A DNA stretch of 64,000 nucleotides from Symbiodinium natans (GCA_905221605.1 CAJNDS010002184.1:84501-148500), one strand, 5' to 3'; counted from the stretch's first letter, positions 31,652 through 42,592 are shown. Notes: generated from the letters alone by a model not told the origin. A program made the numbers and translations.

Positions 31652-33155
31652 GTGAAAGCGAAAGCTCCCCCCTCCTTTGGGGAAGAGAAACAGGAGCCCA
31701 GGAGGATCAGCATAAAGCCCAGAGCTGCGCGAAAAGCGACGTTCACCTGAGTGCTCTTCCTTTTTTGGGTGCTTCTTGAGAGGTCTCATAGATCGTTTTA
31801 ACGGTTCAGGGTTTGCTGGGTGTAAGATCGTTTGCGGGAAGGGGCTATAAGGACTCGCGCTTATCAATCTTGCTTATAAATGTTACAGAAGCCCCCCCCC
31901 CCCCCCCCAATGTAAAGGCGTAACGGCGGGCCCTAAACCCTCAATAATGGGATCTTGGGGCCATGGTAGCACAATTATATGGGGGCCGTGGACTGCCTGA
32001 GAGGATAAAGCCTAAACCCTGAACCCTAAACCCTAAACCCTAAACCCTAAACCCTAAACCCTAAACCCTAAACCCTAAACCCTAAACCCTAAACCCTAAA
32101 CCCTATGTTAGGGTCGCATGTGGTGTGGACAGCTTCTCAGGGATGGATGGCTGAGGAACGTCGGTTTGGGGCGGCTCTGGGGTTTCAGGGTGCTATGTCC
32201 TTACCGAAACCAGCAGGGATTAGGGTTTAGGGTTTAGGGCTTAGGGCTTAGGGTTTAGGGTTTAGGGCTTAGGGCTTAGGGTTTAGGGTTTAGGGTTTAG
32301 GGCTTAGGGTTTAGGGTCTAGGGACTGAGTATTTTAGTTCTTAACAGGGACTCTGGCTATTTGAGAGCTCCCCACTGCGCCGCGCCGTGCGACCCAGCAA
32401 CAAAAAAGGCTTCTTCCCAAAGGCCCGCGGAATACTCGGAACCCTTTGAACCCTAAAACCCTCCCTGAATTCTTAAACCCGGAAATCCTAAACCCTAAAC
32501 CCCTAAAAATCCTAAACCCTACAACCCTAAAACCCGGAAATCCTAAACCCTAAAACTCTGAAAACTCCTAAACCCGAAAACCCTAAACTCCTAGAAGCCC
32601 TAAACCCCGAAAATCCCCAAACTCCAAAACCCTGAAATCCCAAACCCCTCAACCCCTCAACCCCTACACCCCGAAAACCCCCTAACCTCCCTCCCCCACC
32701 CCCCACCACAAACCCTAAACCCTAAACCCTAAACCCTAAACCCTAAACCCTAAACCCTAAACCCTAAACCCTAAACCCTGAACCCTGAACCCTAAACCCC
32801 AACAAATTCAAGCCGTGCGGCTGGAGACATCGGGACGCCAAGGCTACCTTTGGCCTTGCTCTCGAAGAAGCTGATGACGGTAAAGAAGATCAGGGGATAG
32901 CTGATCCTCTGCGCAAGTGTTCAGGGTTTAGGGTTTAGGGTTTAGGGTTTAGGGTTTAATCTGAGCCTCTGAAAGCGGAAGGGGGGGGGGGGGGGGGGGG
33001 ATTGCGGGCCGGGTTTCGGGGGTGTTAGGTTTGGGGTTCTGGGGTTTCGGGGTTTGAGGGCGTTAGGGTTTTTGGGTTTAGAAAGTGATGAGGAACGGCT
33101 GTAGATCCTCTGGCTCGAAGGGATCAGGGGGTTGAGGGCTCGAGCGGCTCAGGGC
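31652..33155 (-). CDS. membrane-protein exon cluster
   Basis: Three minus-strand blocks: 33155-33087 (PFEPEDLQPFLITF), 32930-32838 (LAQRISYPLIFFTVISFF, transmembrane) and 31746-31652 (AFRAALGFMLILLGSCF, transmembrane), the last bounded by CTCAG and CAG/GTGAGG. Telomere-type tracts fill the gaps (32013-32105, 32220-32310, 32705-32785). Probably parts of one polytopic protein of unknown family. Confidence 0.4.
32013..32105. repeat. CCCTAAA tract
   Basis: About thirteen perfect units, one of the cleanest tracts in the window. Confidence 0.9.
32110..32224 (+). CDS. candidate exon
   Basis: Frame reads SHVVWTASQGWMAEERRFGA... and ends in a TTTAGGG tract. It lies opposite the minus-strand membrane gene, so one of the two readings may be wrong. 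Confidence 0.3.
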
Positions 33156-33431
33156 CGGGGGGAACGGTTCTTCTAGGTTCCCGAAACCTAAACCCTAACC
33201 CCCCCCTCCCAAAACCGGCGTGGTAGGAGGTCCTTAAGCAGGCTGAGCCCTCAAAGCGCCCCTAAACAATGCAAAGCGCCTGGAAGCCCCAAACGCTTGC
33301 AGTGGATTTTTTGCTCCTGCAGCATAATTAGGCCAGCGGGCATCGGTTCGTTTGAGCCTTCAGGGTTTAACGGCGTTTCGTCGCGTTCAGCTGGCCAAGT
33401 CTTTGCCGTCCCGTGAACCAACTTCGTCGCT

Positions 33432-35243
33432 TCATGCCTTGGCCCCCAAGGAATCGGAACATGTCAGCCGCATGGCTGATTCTGCGAGCCTTAGTAGCCC
33501 AGCAACCATATTATAATAAGGACAAGCATCTAAATATATCTATATATATATGTATATATGTATATATGTATATATGTATATATGTATATATGTATATATG
33601 TATATATGTATATATGTATGTATGTATATATGTATATATGTATATATAAACATATCCTAGTAGCCCAGTATCCATATTACAAGAAGGGCACCCCTTTTTT
33701 GGGGTTGGTTACTTTGTAACTGAACCCCAGAACCAAAACAGGGTCGAGGGTACCACTGGGCTACCAAGGAGCATCAAGGCCGTTTGACCGTCGTTGTTGT
33801 GCGCCTCCTTGTCTGCGCTGGCCTCCGCCAGCAAGCGCACCACCTCGTCGTGGCCCGCAAGGGCTGCGGCCATCAGGGCCGTGAAGCCGGCGTCGTCGCT
33901 CGCGTCCTTGTCGACGCCCGCCCGCACCAGCGAACTCACGACCTCAGCGCGGCCGTTCCATGCCGCGATGATCAAGGCCGTGTCGCCATTGCCGTCCTTG
34001 TGCATGTCCTTGTCAACGGCCTCCAGCAGCAACCGCACGACGTCGATGTGGCCCTTTTGCGCCGCCACCAGCATGGCGGTGTCGCCATCGTTATCGGTCA
34101 CTTGCTTGTCGGCGCCGGACTCCACCAGCAGCTGCACGACCGCAGTATGGCCCTCCAGAGCAGCGGCCATCATGGCCGTGAGGGCATGATTGCTGCTGCC
34201 GTCCGTGTGGGCCCCGGCCTCAATCAGCAGACGCACGACCTCGACGTGGCCATCCAGTGCTGCCACCATCAGGGCTGTCTCTCCATCCTCGTCCGCGCCA
34301 TTTGGGTCCAGGGGCAGCTGCAGCAGGGACTCCACCTGCTTCCATCAGAGCTTTTGTGGGGACAGGTTCAGGGTTCTCTCTCTCCGGGTTTCTACCGTCT
34401 TTCAGAATTGCACACTCATCCTGGAAATGTCCCCCACCTCTCTCACTGAGCCTTTTCTGGCGGCAGCTTTGAGGTCCTCCACCTCTCTTGGGGAAGGGCT
34501 GGAGACGGTGACCGCAACCACCACCAGGTCCTTGGGTGAGTCGAGCTCCTCGGCATCATCCAGACTCCTCGGATGGCCCCCCCTAAAAACCCTGTAAACA
34601 AATGTTCCGGTTTAGGGTTTAGGGCTAGTTGGGTTTAGGGTTTAGGGTTTAGGGTTTAGGGTTTAGGTATGACCCTCTTAAACCCCGAAACAAGGGCATA
34701 TGATACATTCCTGAATATGATCCCTGAATATGACCCTCTTCAGCCCAATAAAAAGGAAAATGTGACAATGTCCCCTATAAAGGCCTCCAGACCCTAAACC
34801 CTACACCCTAAACCCCACACCCTAAACCCTAAACCCTAAACCCTAAACCCCACACCCGAAACCCTAAACCCTAAACCCTCAACCCTAAACCCTAAAACCC
34901 TAAAGGCCTCTCGAGATTCTGACTGGAGCCTTGGAGCATGAGCCTCTGCCGGAAGCGCGGGGGCAGGCCATGCACCTGGTGCAAGCGCCGCTTCACATCC
35001 CGCACGCTGCTCACCTTGGGGACGACGTGAACCCTAAAAAAGGGTTTTGGGTTCATATGCCCGAATAGGAATGAGGGGATGTACCCGAAAAAGGCTTTAT
35101 GGTTCATGTTCCTTAATAGGAATTACAGTAGTATAGGGAAATTATATGATCCCAATTTTGTTGTTCCTTTGGTCTTCCCTGGGCACCTCCTCCAGAGGAA
35201 TGGCGGCCACCTCGTCCCCTGACATCATGCGGATGCGCAGCAT
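33432..35243 (-). CDS. ubiquitin-like/ankyrin-repeat protein 3
   Basis: Third paralogue, with its ubiquitin-like exon split by two extra introns. Exon 1a 35243-35187 ([16 protein letters not shown]); a family A introner; exon 1b 35014 to about 34911 ([16 protein letters not shown]...); an intron with telomere and family E sequence, probably GA donor; exon 1c 34567-34438 ([17 protein letters not shown]); a 102-bp intron at the position conserved in genes 1 and 2 but with GT donor; exon 2 34335-33773 with five ankyrin repeats (the third short by one residue); a 283-bp GC-AG intron; exon 3 33489-33432 ([15 protein letters not shown] to TGA). All joins keep frame. Confidence 0.75.
33490..33772. 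mobile_element. family B introner expanded by a (TATATG)n microsatellite, target duplication GAGC
   Basis: GAGC (sense GCTC) occurs at 33486-33489 and 33769-33772. Ends CTTAGTAGCCCAGCAACC and GGTACCACTGGGCTACCAAG mirror each other. A second left end (CTAGTAGCCCAGTATCC) lies inside at 33657, after about 100 bp of TATATG repeats. Sense donor GC, acceptor CTAAG. Removal joins TALM to LAESAM in ankyrin gene 3. Confidence 0.75.
34690..34790. repeat. family E repeat in an ankyrin gene 3 intron
   Basis: Contains GACCCTCTT...AATATGATCCCTGAATATGACCC... and CAATAAAAAGGAAAATGTGACAATGTCCC, resembling 9885-10075. CCCTAAA repeats follow to 34905. Confidence 0.4.
35015..35186. mobile_element. family A introner in ankyrin gene 3
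   Basis: Absent from genes 1 and 2, where the sequence runs straight through EEVSSVR. Here GAG/GTGCCC opens and CCCAAG/GTGAGC closes it, leaving the direct repeat AGGTG on both sides. The interior has TTACAGTAGTATAGGG and mirrored GAACCCTAAAA ends. Confidence 0.8.
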
Positions 35244-35620
35244 CCTGGCGCTGAGCCCCGCAGCCTGAAGCTAAACAAAGGCTGTTGCAATGCAAGCCCA
35301 CATGGCTGCGAGCATGTACCTTGGGTTTGGGGCTTAGGGTTTAGGGTTTTGGGCTTGTATGGTTGAGGCCTCCCAAATCAGGATCACATGTCTCCCTGCT
35401 ACTCTCTTTCCTGACGCAAGGACACAATCCAATGCCCCTTCACGAAGGGCTACTCCTGTCATAAGAGGTGCCCGGGGCCTGGGGTAAGGTTTTACAGTAT
35501 GGCTCAAGCTGATGATGCGCTTTTCAAGCTTGCGGCTTGTGAGAGACTTTCAATCCCGAGTCTCCGAAGGCTTCCTTCTTCCAAGATGCTCCCTTATAGC
35601 CCCACCCTAAACCCTAAACC

Positions 35621-35880
35621 TTAAAACCCCCACCTTAACAACCTCAGACATGATGTGTAACTCATGATGCGCCGAAAAAGATCGTCATGGCTTGCCGAGC
35701 AAGCTAAACCGAAGGGTCCATGTACCCATATAGTAGATATTTGGGCCGTACAGGAACAGCTGTAAAAGGGTCGATATACTATATAATTATATGGGTACAT
35801 GGACCCATTCGGGCAACCACACAAAGGGTGCCTTTCTTGTCTAACGGAGTTTCGAAGCGGACCTTACTTGTGAGAAGGGA
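35621..35880 (-). CDS. gene fragment split by a family F element
   Basis: Block 35880-35819 reads LTSKVRFETPLDKKGTLCVV; after the element the frame reads FGLACSASHDDLFRRIMSY... to a stop at 35621. No family recognised. Confidence 0.35.
35712..35818. mobile_element. family F palindromic TIR element
   Basis: GGGTCCATGTACCCATATAG at the left is mirrored by TATATGGGTACATGGACCC at the right, a hairpin-forming pair. Second copy at 45708-45812. Confidence 0.7.
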
Positions 35881-35884
35881 GAAT

Positions 35885-35990
35885 CCTAAACCCTAAACCC
35901 TAAACCCTAAACCCTAAACCCTAAACCCTAAACCCTAAACCCTAAACCCTAAACCCTAGCCCCTAAACCCTAAACCCTAAACGCTAAACC
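35885..35990. repeat. CCCTAAA tract
   Basis: About fifteen units, mostly perfect. Confidence 0.9.
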
Positions 35991-35992
35991 TG

Positions 35993-36442
35993 GGCATCCA
36001 GGAACTGGTGACTCTGCCAAGCTTCAGAAGATTCACGGTGACACCCGCGGACGCGATGCCTCGAAAGGGTCTCGCACTTTGGACGATGCTTAGGGCTCTG
36101 AAGGTTTAGGGCTTAGGGCTTAGGGCTTAGGGTTTAGGGTTTAGGGTTTAGGGTTTAGGGTTTTATAGGACTCTTCACCGAAGCAAGCATGATGCAACGG
36201 ACTCTGGCTTTCCACGCAGGGCCTTCTGAACTTAAAATCTCTTCAGCCGCTACACTGCCTAGATGTCGGTTGCGTCTTGAGAGCTTTTAAGCCAACTTCT
36301 TCCCCGGGCTTGAGTCGCCCCAGAGCTTTTTCTCAAGAAGTTCAGGGAACTGTTCGTCCAGGAGGCTGCAACAATGTCTGCTTTATGCAGGATGGCCCAA
36401 CTTCCAGAGCAAATTTCGAGAACCTACCTAAGCTCTAGACTC
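35993..36442 (+). CDS. cluster of candidate plus-strand exons
   Basis: Blocks: 35993-36100 (IQELVTLPSFRRFTVTPAD...), 36182-36291 (MMQRTLAFHAGPSELKISS... to TAA) and 36293-36442 (SSPGLSRPRAFSQEVQG... to TAG). They are separated or joined by short gaps and a TTTAGGG tract (36105-36165). Unknown function; they may be alternative readings. Confidence 0.3.
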
Positions 36443-36480
36443 CATCGTGCACCAAGGTTTGAGGTTATAGGGTTGCAGGG

Positions 36481-36556
36481 ACCCTAAACCCTTAAACCCT
36501 AAACCCTAAACCCTAAACCCTAAACCCTAAACCCTAAACCCTAAACCCTAAACCCT
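36481..36556. repeat. CCCTAAA tract
   Basis: About ten tandem units. Confidence 0.9.
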
Positions 36557-36612
36557 GCGGCGGTGCTGCTTTTGCATGCTGTTAGACCCTAAACCCTAAA
36601 CCCCTAACCCTA

Positions 36613-36750
36613 AGTCCAAAAGGGGCTTCTTAAGGCAGTCTGGTCGCTGGACAGAATGCAGGAGAGGCCGTTGCAGAAGCCGCTCATGCCAGAGATAATC
36701 TCGGTGGCTTCAGATTCCGGGCGCGCTGGCGTTTGGGGCAAAGACCCGAA
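36613..36750 (-). CDS. candidate C-terminal exon
   Basis: Frame reads ARPESEATEIISGMSGFCNG... to TAG. No family recognised. Confidence 0.35.
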
Positions 36751-36906
36751 GCCCTAAACCCTAAAGACCGTAAACCCTAAACCCTAAACCTGAACCCTGA
36801 ACCCTAAACCCCGAACCCTTCATGAACCCTGAACCCTGAACCCGAGACCCCTAAAACTCAAAACCCAAAACCCTAAACCCTGAACTGTGAACCCTGAACC
36901 TTGAAC

Positions 36907-37086
36907 TTACGCCAGGGGGCGCAACCAAAGAAGCTGTCTCGTAGCTGGGTTCCGGTTTCGGCTAAGGCTTTGGGTGATTTATGGTTTGGTTCAGGTTCGG
37001 TTTCCCAGCACAACGCTCCCTTGTCTGCTTATTGGAGTCATGAAGGGAGATGTGTACTAAGGATGACCTTGGACTCCTCTTCGTAG
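36907..37086 (+). CDS. hypothetical ORF, probable exon
   Basis: Frame reads RQGAQPKKLSRSWVPVSAK... to TAG with a mixed composition. 37090-37640 holds short unique pieces, a half family G end and CCCTAAA tracts, with no supported gene. Confidence 0.3.
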   Translation, partial: LRQGAQPKKLSRSWVPVSAKALGDLWFGSGSVSQHNAPLSAYWSHEGRCVLRMTLDSSS

Positions 37087-37644
37087 GGAACTAAGGACTA
37101 AGGAACTACTCGGAAGCCCTTGCTGACTTAGTAGGTAGGGTTAGGAAGGTGGGGTCTGGTGATTATGGTTTCTGGGGTATACTAAGCGGACTTGCTAAAC
37201 CAAAAAGAGCTTAGAAGTAGGTGCCTTCTGCCCCCTTTCAGCGATTTTGTATGGCACCTAATGCCCGAATTCCCTACGAAGAGCCAGCAAGTGAGGGGTG
37301 TATGTAAGGTTTTCATGGGGTTTGTAGGTCCTGGCAGGTAACCCTAAACCCTAAACCCTAAGCCCTAAACCCTAAACACTAAGCCCGAAACCCTAAGGGT
37401 AGTGGCTGAGGCTGACGTCTGGTGTGTGCAGGGTCTAGGGGTTCAATAGGACTTCTGGGGCTCAAACGGTGGTCTCAGACGGCTCATCAAAGGTTGCCAA
37501 TCCCTAAATCCTAAACCCTAAACCCTAAACATCGTTAAACTGCCACTTGGGTCTTGCTTGAGATGGGAGTAGTTCAGGTGGGTTACATACATACATATCT
37601 ACATATCCCTAAACTCTAGACCCTAAATGTATACACAAGTAAAA

Positions 37645-37753
37645 GAAGAGTTGAGGAGGGCGAGTCGTATCGGATCCCATGACAAAAAGGCACGTTCTTG
37701 TCAGTGACGGCGCCGAAGCCAAAGTAACCACAACCTGGGGCCCCGAGCACAAA
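37645..37753 (-). CDS. candidate exon, Gly/Cys-containing
   Basis: Frame reads VLGAPGCGYFGFGAVTDKNV... then HGIRYDSPSST. A plus-strand frame (MTKRHVLVSDGAE) competes. 37755-37930 is telomere-type repeat. Confidence 0.3.
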
Positions 37754-38534
37754 CCCCACACTAAACCCTAATTCCTAAACCCCAACCCCTAAACCCTAAA
37801 CCCTAGGCCCCTAAACCCTACACCCTAAACTCTAAACCCTAAGCCCCTAAACCCTAAACCCTAAACCCTAAACCCTAAACCCCAAACCCCAAACCCCAAA
37901 CCCTAAACCCTAAACCCCAAACCCTAAGTACCATCCAGCCCGAGCATTGAATCATCTCATTCTGGTTCTTCAACAACATGAAATATGGTAGAGTGCAAAA
38001 GCGGAACATCACTAGTTCATGGTTAGGATAGTATTAAAAATTTAAGTCTATATTCCTTATTGGGTTAAAGTACCCTTAAAAATGTAAAATGTTGCCCAAC
38101 ATATGGAAGATAAATCTGGGGAGGTGCGCCCTTCAACCCTCGACCCTCAACCCTCCGGTCCTACACCAGTTGAGGGGCTCATGGCTTGATGTATATTAGT
38201 ATTACTATTCTGGTATTTCTCTTACTTTGGGTTTAGGGTTTTAGGTTTAAGGTGCTACTTTATCATGATTATTCTTATTTTGGGGTTTAGGGTTAGGGTT
38301 TAAGTTTAAGGGGTTAGTGTTTAAGGATGGGGGGTTGGGTCCGAATCTCCAACAGTTTGCCACAGGATCCCCTCTCAGTCCTGAGCTTTAAGGGTTTGGG
38401 GAGTTTGGGGACTTTAGTGAGTTTAGGGTCCTTAGGGAGTTTAGGTACTTGAGGGAGTTCAGGGACTTCAGTGACTTTGGGGGAGTTCAGGGGCTTTGGG
38501 GAGTTCAGGGTCTTTAGGGAGCTTAGGACCCTGA

Positions 38535-38734
38535 GCTGTAAGCCCAGACGCCCGAAAGATCTGGCGCCTCAAAAGCTGCCGGTCTCAACCCTCTGTTCAG
38601 CCAAGCTTCTTCAGCCAGGTTTTGTGAAGGAATCCGGACCGTTTTACAGGGGAATAGTAGTAGCAAGGGTTTTTGCAGGAAATCAAAAAAGTAAGGGTAC
38701 GATACAGGGCATCCTAGGCAATCCGAAGTCCTAA
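38535..38734 (+). CDS. candidate 3'-terminal exon
   Basis: Frame reads KDLAPQKLPVSTLCSAKLL... to TAA after GTTTAGGG-derived sequence. The upstream 38385-38530 part is repeat-derived (GGGGAGTTCAGGG). Unknown. Confidence 0.3.
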
Positions 38735-38877
38735 GCCCCTAGGACTCAAGAGCCTAAAATCCCTAAACCCCAAACCCTAAACCCTAGACCCTGAACCCTA
38801 AACCCTAAACCCAAAACCCTGAACCCTGAACCCGAAACCCTAAACCCTAAGTCCTAAACCTGAACCTTGAAGCCGCG

Positions 38878-38955
38878 AAAGTTTTTACCCGGTCGCACAT
38901 GACGACCGCGCAGAAGCTGGCGACGATCCCGAAGCACGTCCTGGCCACCATAAGC
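38878..38955 (-). CDS. candidate transmembrane exon
   Basis: Frame reads LMVARTCFGIVASFCAVVMC then DRVKTFA, a transmembrane segment. It may belong to a minus-strand membrane protein. Confidence 0.35.
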
Positions 38956-39297
38956 TCAGGGTTTAGGGTTTAGGGTTTAGGGTTGAGGGTTTAGGGCAGC
39001 CTCTAAACCTCCAAGCCCTCTAAACCCCTAGGCCCTCTAAACCCCCAGGCCCTCTAAACTCCTTGGCCCTCTAAACCCTCAAGCCCTGAACCCCTACTAC
39101 GACCTACACCCTATCACCCCTCAACCCCAATTCCCGAAGCCCGAGACCCTGAAACCCGAAACCCTCAACCCTCAGCCCTCTGAGTCCAACCCTAAAACCC
39201 CAAGCCCCAATCCCCCCCCCTCCCCCCCAAAGGGTTTAGGGTTTAGGGTTTAAGGTTTGGGGTTTAGGGCCAGTTTAGGGTGTTTTTGGCCTAAAGC

Positions 39298-39411
39298 CTT
39301 CCCCACTGCCACGCTGAAGTGCTTCCGTGGGTCTTGAGGGCGTCCGGAAGCTCATCCGGATTGCCCATCCTCGAAAAAGTTGTTTTCGAGTCAGGGACAT
39401 TGGGCTTGTGG
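39298..39411 (-). CDS. candidate exon
   Basis: Frame reads NVPDSKTTFSRMGNPDELPD... and continues for 35 codons. Unknown. Confidence 0.3.
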
Positions 39412-39884
39412 GTTTAAGGCTATGGGGTTCAAGATATGTAGGGTTTAGGGTTTAGGGTTTAGGGTTCAGGGTTCAGGGTTCAGGGTTTAGGGTTTAGGGT
39501 TTTGGGCTTTAGGGTTTTGCGCTTTAGGGGTTCAACGTAGAGTTCAGGGATTTCGTGGGTGCAGGGGCGCGTTGGGACCCTTTGAGGCTTGGGTTGAGGG
39601 CTGAAGCGGGGCCATTGGTTTACCATTACATAGGGGGGCTTACGAAAATAGGGGACCCCGAAGATAGATCCCCAAAATAATGGGATTCCCTGATTATAAG
39701 GACCGCAAACTCCGAACCCTAAACCCTAGAAACCCTAAACCCTAAACCCTAATCACTAAGCCCTAATTTCGTAAACCCATGTATCCTGGCATCAACCCCT
39801 ATAAATCCTTGAACCCCTTACATCTGAGCTACGAGCCCTTGCACCTGAGCGCCTTTGAAGCGCTCCAAGCCTCATGTATAGTAG

Positions 39885-39990
39885 CCCTAAACCCTAAACC
39901 CTAAACCCTAAACCCTAAACCCTAAACCCTAAACCCTAAACCCTAAACCCTAAACCCTAAACCCTGAACCCTGAACCCTGAACCCTAAAC
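39885..39990. repeat. CCCTAAA tract
   Basis: About twelve units, then CCCTGAA variants. Confidence 0.9.
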
Positions 39991-40017
39991 CCGACCCTAA
40001 CCTCCCTCCCCATGGGT

Positions 40018-40121
40018 GGTCACCCAAGGTTGGATCTTCCCAGTCGCTGGCCCCGGATGCAGGGCAAATTCACGACCCCATCGAAGCCTCAGCACCCGAA
40101 AGCCGTAAAGCTGTTCAGGGT
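40018..40121 (+). CDS. candidate exon
   Basis: Frame reads RLDLPSRWPRMQGKFTTPS... and runs into a TTTAGGG tract. Unknown. Confidence 0.25.
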
Positions 40122-40332
40122 TTAGGGCTTAAGGTTTATAGGGTTTAGGGCTTAGGGTCTAGGGTTTAGGGTTTAATTATGGGTTTGACGGTCTTAGGTT
40201 TAAAGGGGATATGGGGTTTGTAGGGTTTGTAGGGCCTATAGGGTTTGTAGTGTTTATGGTGTTGATATCTACGGCCAGAAACCCCATGCCCAATTAGCTT
40301 AACTTACGCTCAGAAAACCAGGTACCTGAGAA

Positions 40333-40768
40333 AGGGAACGACAACAGCGGTCCAGGTGTGGACGCTCCGGTTGCGGTGTCTTCCTTCACAGGCTAGCAGG
40401 TTTGCCTACTTGGTAAGTTCCGGCATTGTAAGGACAGGAAGTTATTCCGAAAAGCTGAAGCCAAAAACCCAAAACCCTAAACCCTCAACCCAAAAACGAA
40501 AACCCAAAACCCTAAACCTAAACCCTAAACCCTAAACCCTAAACCCTAAACCCTAAACCCTAAACCCTAAACCCTAAACCCTAAACCCTAAACCCTAAAC
40601 CCTACCCCTAAACCCTACCCCTAAACCCTAAACCCTAAACCCTAAACCCTGAACCTTAAGCCCCCCCAAACCCCCCCAAACCCCGAAGGGCCGCGAAGCC
40701 GAAGACGAAGACAGAGAGGGAGGAGCCCACTTGGAAGAGGTCCAGGGACACCTCGGGGGCTACTAGCT
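40333..40768 (-). CDS. two candidate exons, one transmembrane
   Basis: Block 40768-40684 reads APEVSLDLFQVGSSLSVFVF then GFAALRG (membrane-like). Block 40395-40333 reads EDTATGASTPGPLLSFPF and ends CTCAG/GTACCT, a good donor. A CCCTAAA tract (40515-40650) separates them. Confidence 0.35.
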
Positions 40769-40877
40769 GAGGTTTAGGGTTCAGGGTTTAGGGTTTTAGG
40801 GTTTTAGGGTTTTAGGGATTTTAGGGTTTTTAGGGGTTTTTAGGGGTTTTAGGGTTTTAGGGTTTTAGGGTTTTAGT

Positions 40878-40950
40878 TGGCACACTTTCAGTTCTATAGG
40901 GGGGTATAGTACAAAACGTGTAAAGTGTACGCATTCACCTACTCAGTCTG
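40878..40950. mobile_element. family H element copy
   Basis: GCACACTTTCAGTTCTATAGG at the left, AAAGTGTACGCATTCACC at the right; same family as 8014-8092. Confidence 0.55.
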
Positions 40951-41284
40951 GAGCTGTTGCAACTGAGGTTTAGCCGTAGGCTTTCATGGGGGGGGGGGGG
41001 GGGTTAGGATTCAGGGTTTGGGTATAGTTTAGGGTTCTCATAAGGGTTCATAGGGCGGGGGGAAATTGCGTGTGCACTCTTCAGATAAGGACACCTCTTC
41101 AGAAATATCCCTAGGCCACAACAGCCTCATTCCGGCCCGCGCGTGATGCTTTGTAGGGGTATTGAAGGTTTCGGGTTTACCCCTAAACCCTACACCCTGA
41201 AGGTTGTAAGGCCTGAGCTAAAAGTTTCGGGGCTGCACTTTAAGTAGCCTAGAAACCTATGAATCCGCCGCAAAGTCTTCGAAG

Positions 41285-41370
41285 CCCAGATATGAATAAT
41301 TCGAATAGGGTTAGTTCTGGGGCGATTATTGTATAACTACAAAGCGACCATAAGGGAATACTGTTAGTAA
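41285..41370. repeat. family K relative
   Basis: Shares ATAAGGGAATACT(A/G)TTAGTAAT with 23105-23203. Confidence 0.4.
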
Positions 41371-41460
41371 TACCCTAAACTCTAAACCCTAAACCCTAAA
41401 CCCGAAACCCTAAACCCTAAACCCTAAACCCCCTATTACTACCCGAAGCCGCAGTTACGA

Positions 41461-41829
41461 AAGCCCGCGCTCCTGCCCAGGGGCGAAGCTCCAACCTTCG
41501 TCGCGGAGATGGTTGAAGATGCCCAGGTCCGCCCTGGCGTCGGGTGGGTCGGATGGGCTTTCACTGAAAAGCCGCGCATTCTTGATATCAGGTTGCTATT
41601 TTTGGGGGGTCCGACTTTTCATAGTCCAGTACAAGCTTGCCAGACAGAAGGAGACCGGAACACACTCCCAAACTATGCTATGGCGCGTTATAAGGGGAAA
41701 GGTTTGTCGGAGAGAGCCTAGAAGCCAGAGAGCATCCTTATTCACACCCCTGGTCGTACCCACAGCTGCATCAGGTCTCCGAGGTCGAGAGAGAAAAGTA
41801 GGTAAGGGAAGTCGGCAAAGTAGATCCAT
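41461..41829 (-). CDS. hypothetical gene, two blocks
   Basis: The 5' block starts MDLLCRLPLPTFLSRPRR at 41829 and is open to 41596. The 3' block (about 41601-41461) reads PDIKNARLFSESPSDPPD... to TAA. Whether they join through an intron or a frame change is unresolved; plus-strand frames are also open here. Function unknown. Confidence 0.35.
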
Positions 41830-41917
41830 AACTTCCGGAATAGCAGGGTTTAGGGTTCAGGGTTTAGGGTTTAGGGGTTTAGGGGTTCAGGGGGTTTAGG
41901 GGTTTAGGGGTTTAGGG

Positions 41918-42503
41918 GTGTTCCCTGTGCACCGGCCAACCATCTCAGAACTAGAGCGTGCAAGGGTAATCCGCTATGTGTTGGAATCACCGCGTTGCTG
42001 TAGCCCCAGAATGTGTTGGCGAAATGTGATTTCTGCCCAGGGTTCTGAATGCAAAAATGATGAAGTAAAAGCAAGCGCGGGTGAATGGTGCCAGCAACCT
42101 CAACCCTAAACCCTAAACCCCAAACCCCAAACCACAGCAAACCTCTTAAGGCCAGATCAATGCCTCGTCATCATTTTCGTGATGCTCGTGAATGGCTTTA
42201 CGACTTCCCACCGTCCCTAGTACTTGATAGCCCAGTAAACCATTCTACAGTAAGGGTACCCTTTTCGGGGAAGGGAACCTAAAACCAACAAAAGGGGCAA
42301 AAGGGTACCACGAAGCTACCAATACCATCTGGCGAAACTACAGCTGCGGGAACGGGCAATGGGAAAACAGTAGGGAAAGAAGAAGTTAGTCACTTCTCTC
42401 AAATGGTTTCTTTGCGGGGTTGTTATTATGAGGCGGCTCTTATCATCCAGGGGACCAAAAAGAGGAAGATAATTCGAGAAGTGAATAGCCCAACTTTGTG
42501 AAA
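41918..42503 (+). CDS. three-exon gene of unknown function
   Basis: Exon 1 (41918 to about 42100) reads VHRPTISELERARVIRYVL... A short telomere-type intron ends CACAG. Exon 2 (to 42219) reads KPLKARSMPRHHFRDAREWL... After a 96-bp family B introner, exon 3 ends GKEEVSHFSQMVSLRGCYY... to TGA. The exon 2/3 join gives FPPSLLPIPSGETTAAG in frame. No family recognised. Confidence 0.5.
42220..42315. mobile_element. family B introner, target duplication CTA
   Basis: CTA at 42217-42219 and 42316-42318. Starts GTACTTGATAGCCCAGTAAACC and ends GGTACCACGAAG. Donor GT and acceptor AG are both inside the element here. Confidence 0.65.
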
Positions 42504-42592
42504 CGATGTGGGAGGTGTAACAAGAATAAGAGCTGGGCGATCTTGCAAAACCTTAAAAAGCACGAATAAGAATGTTAAGCCCTACTGAGTCC

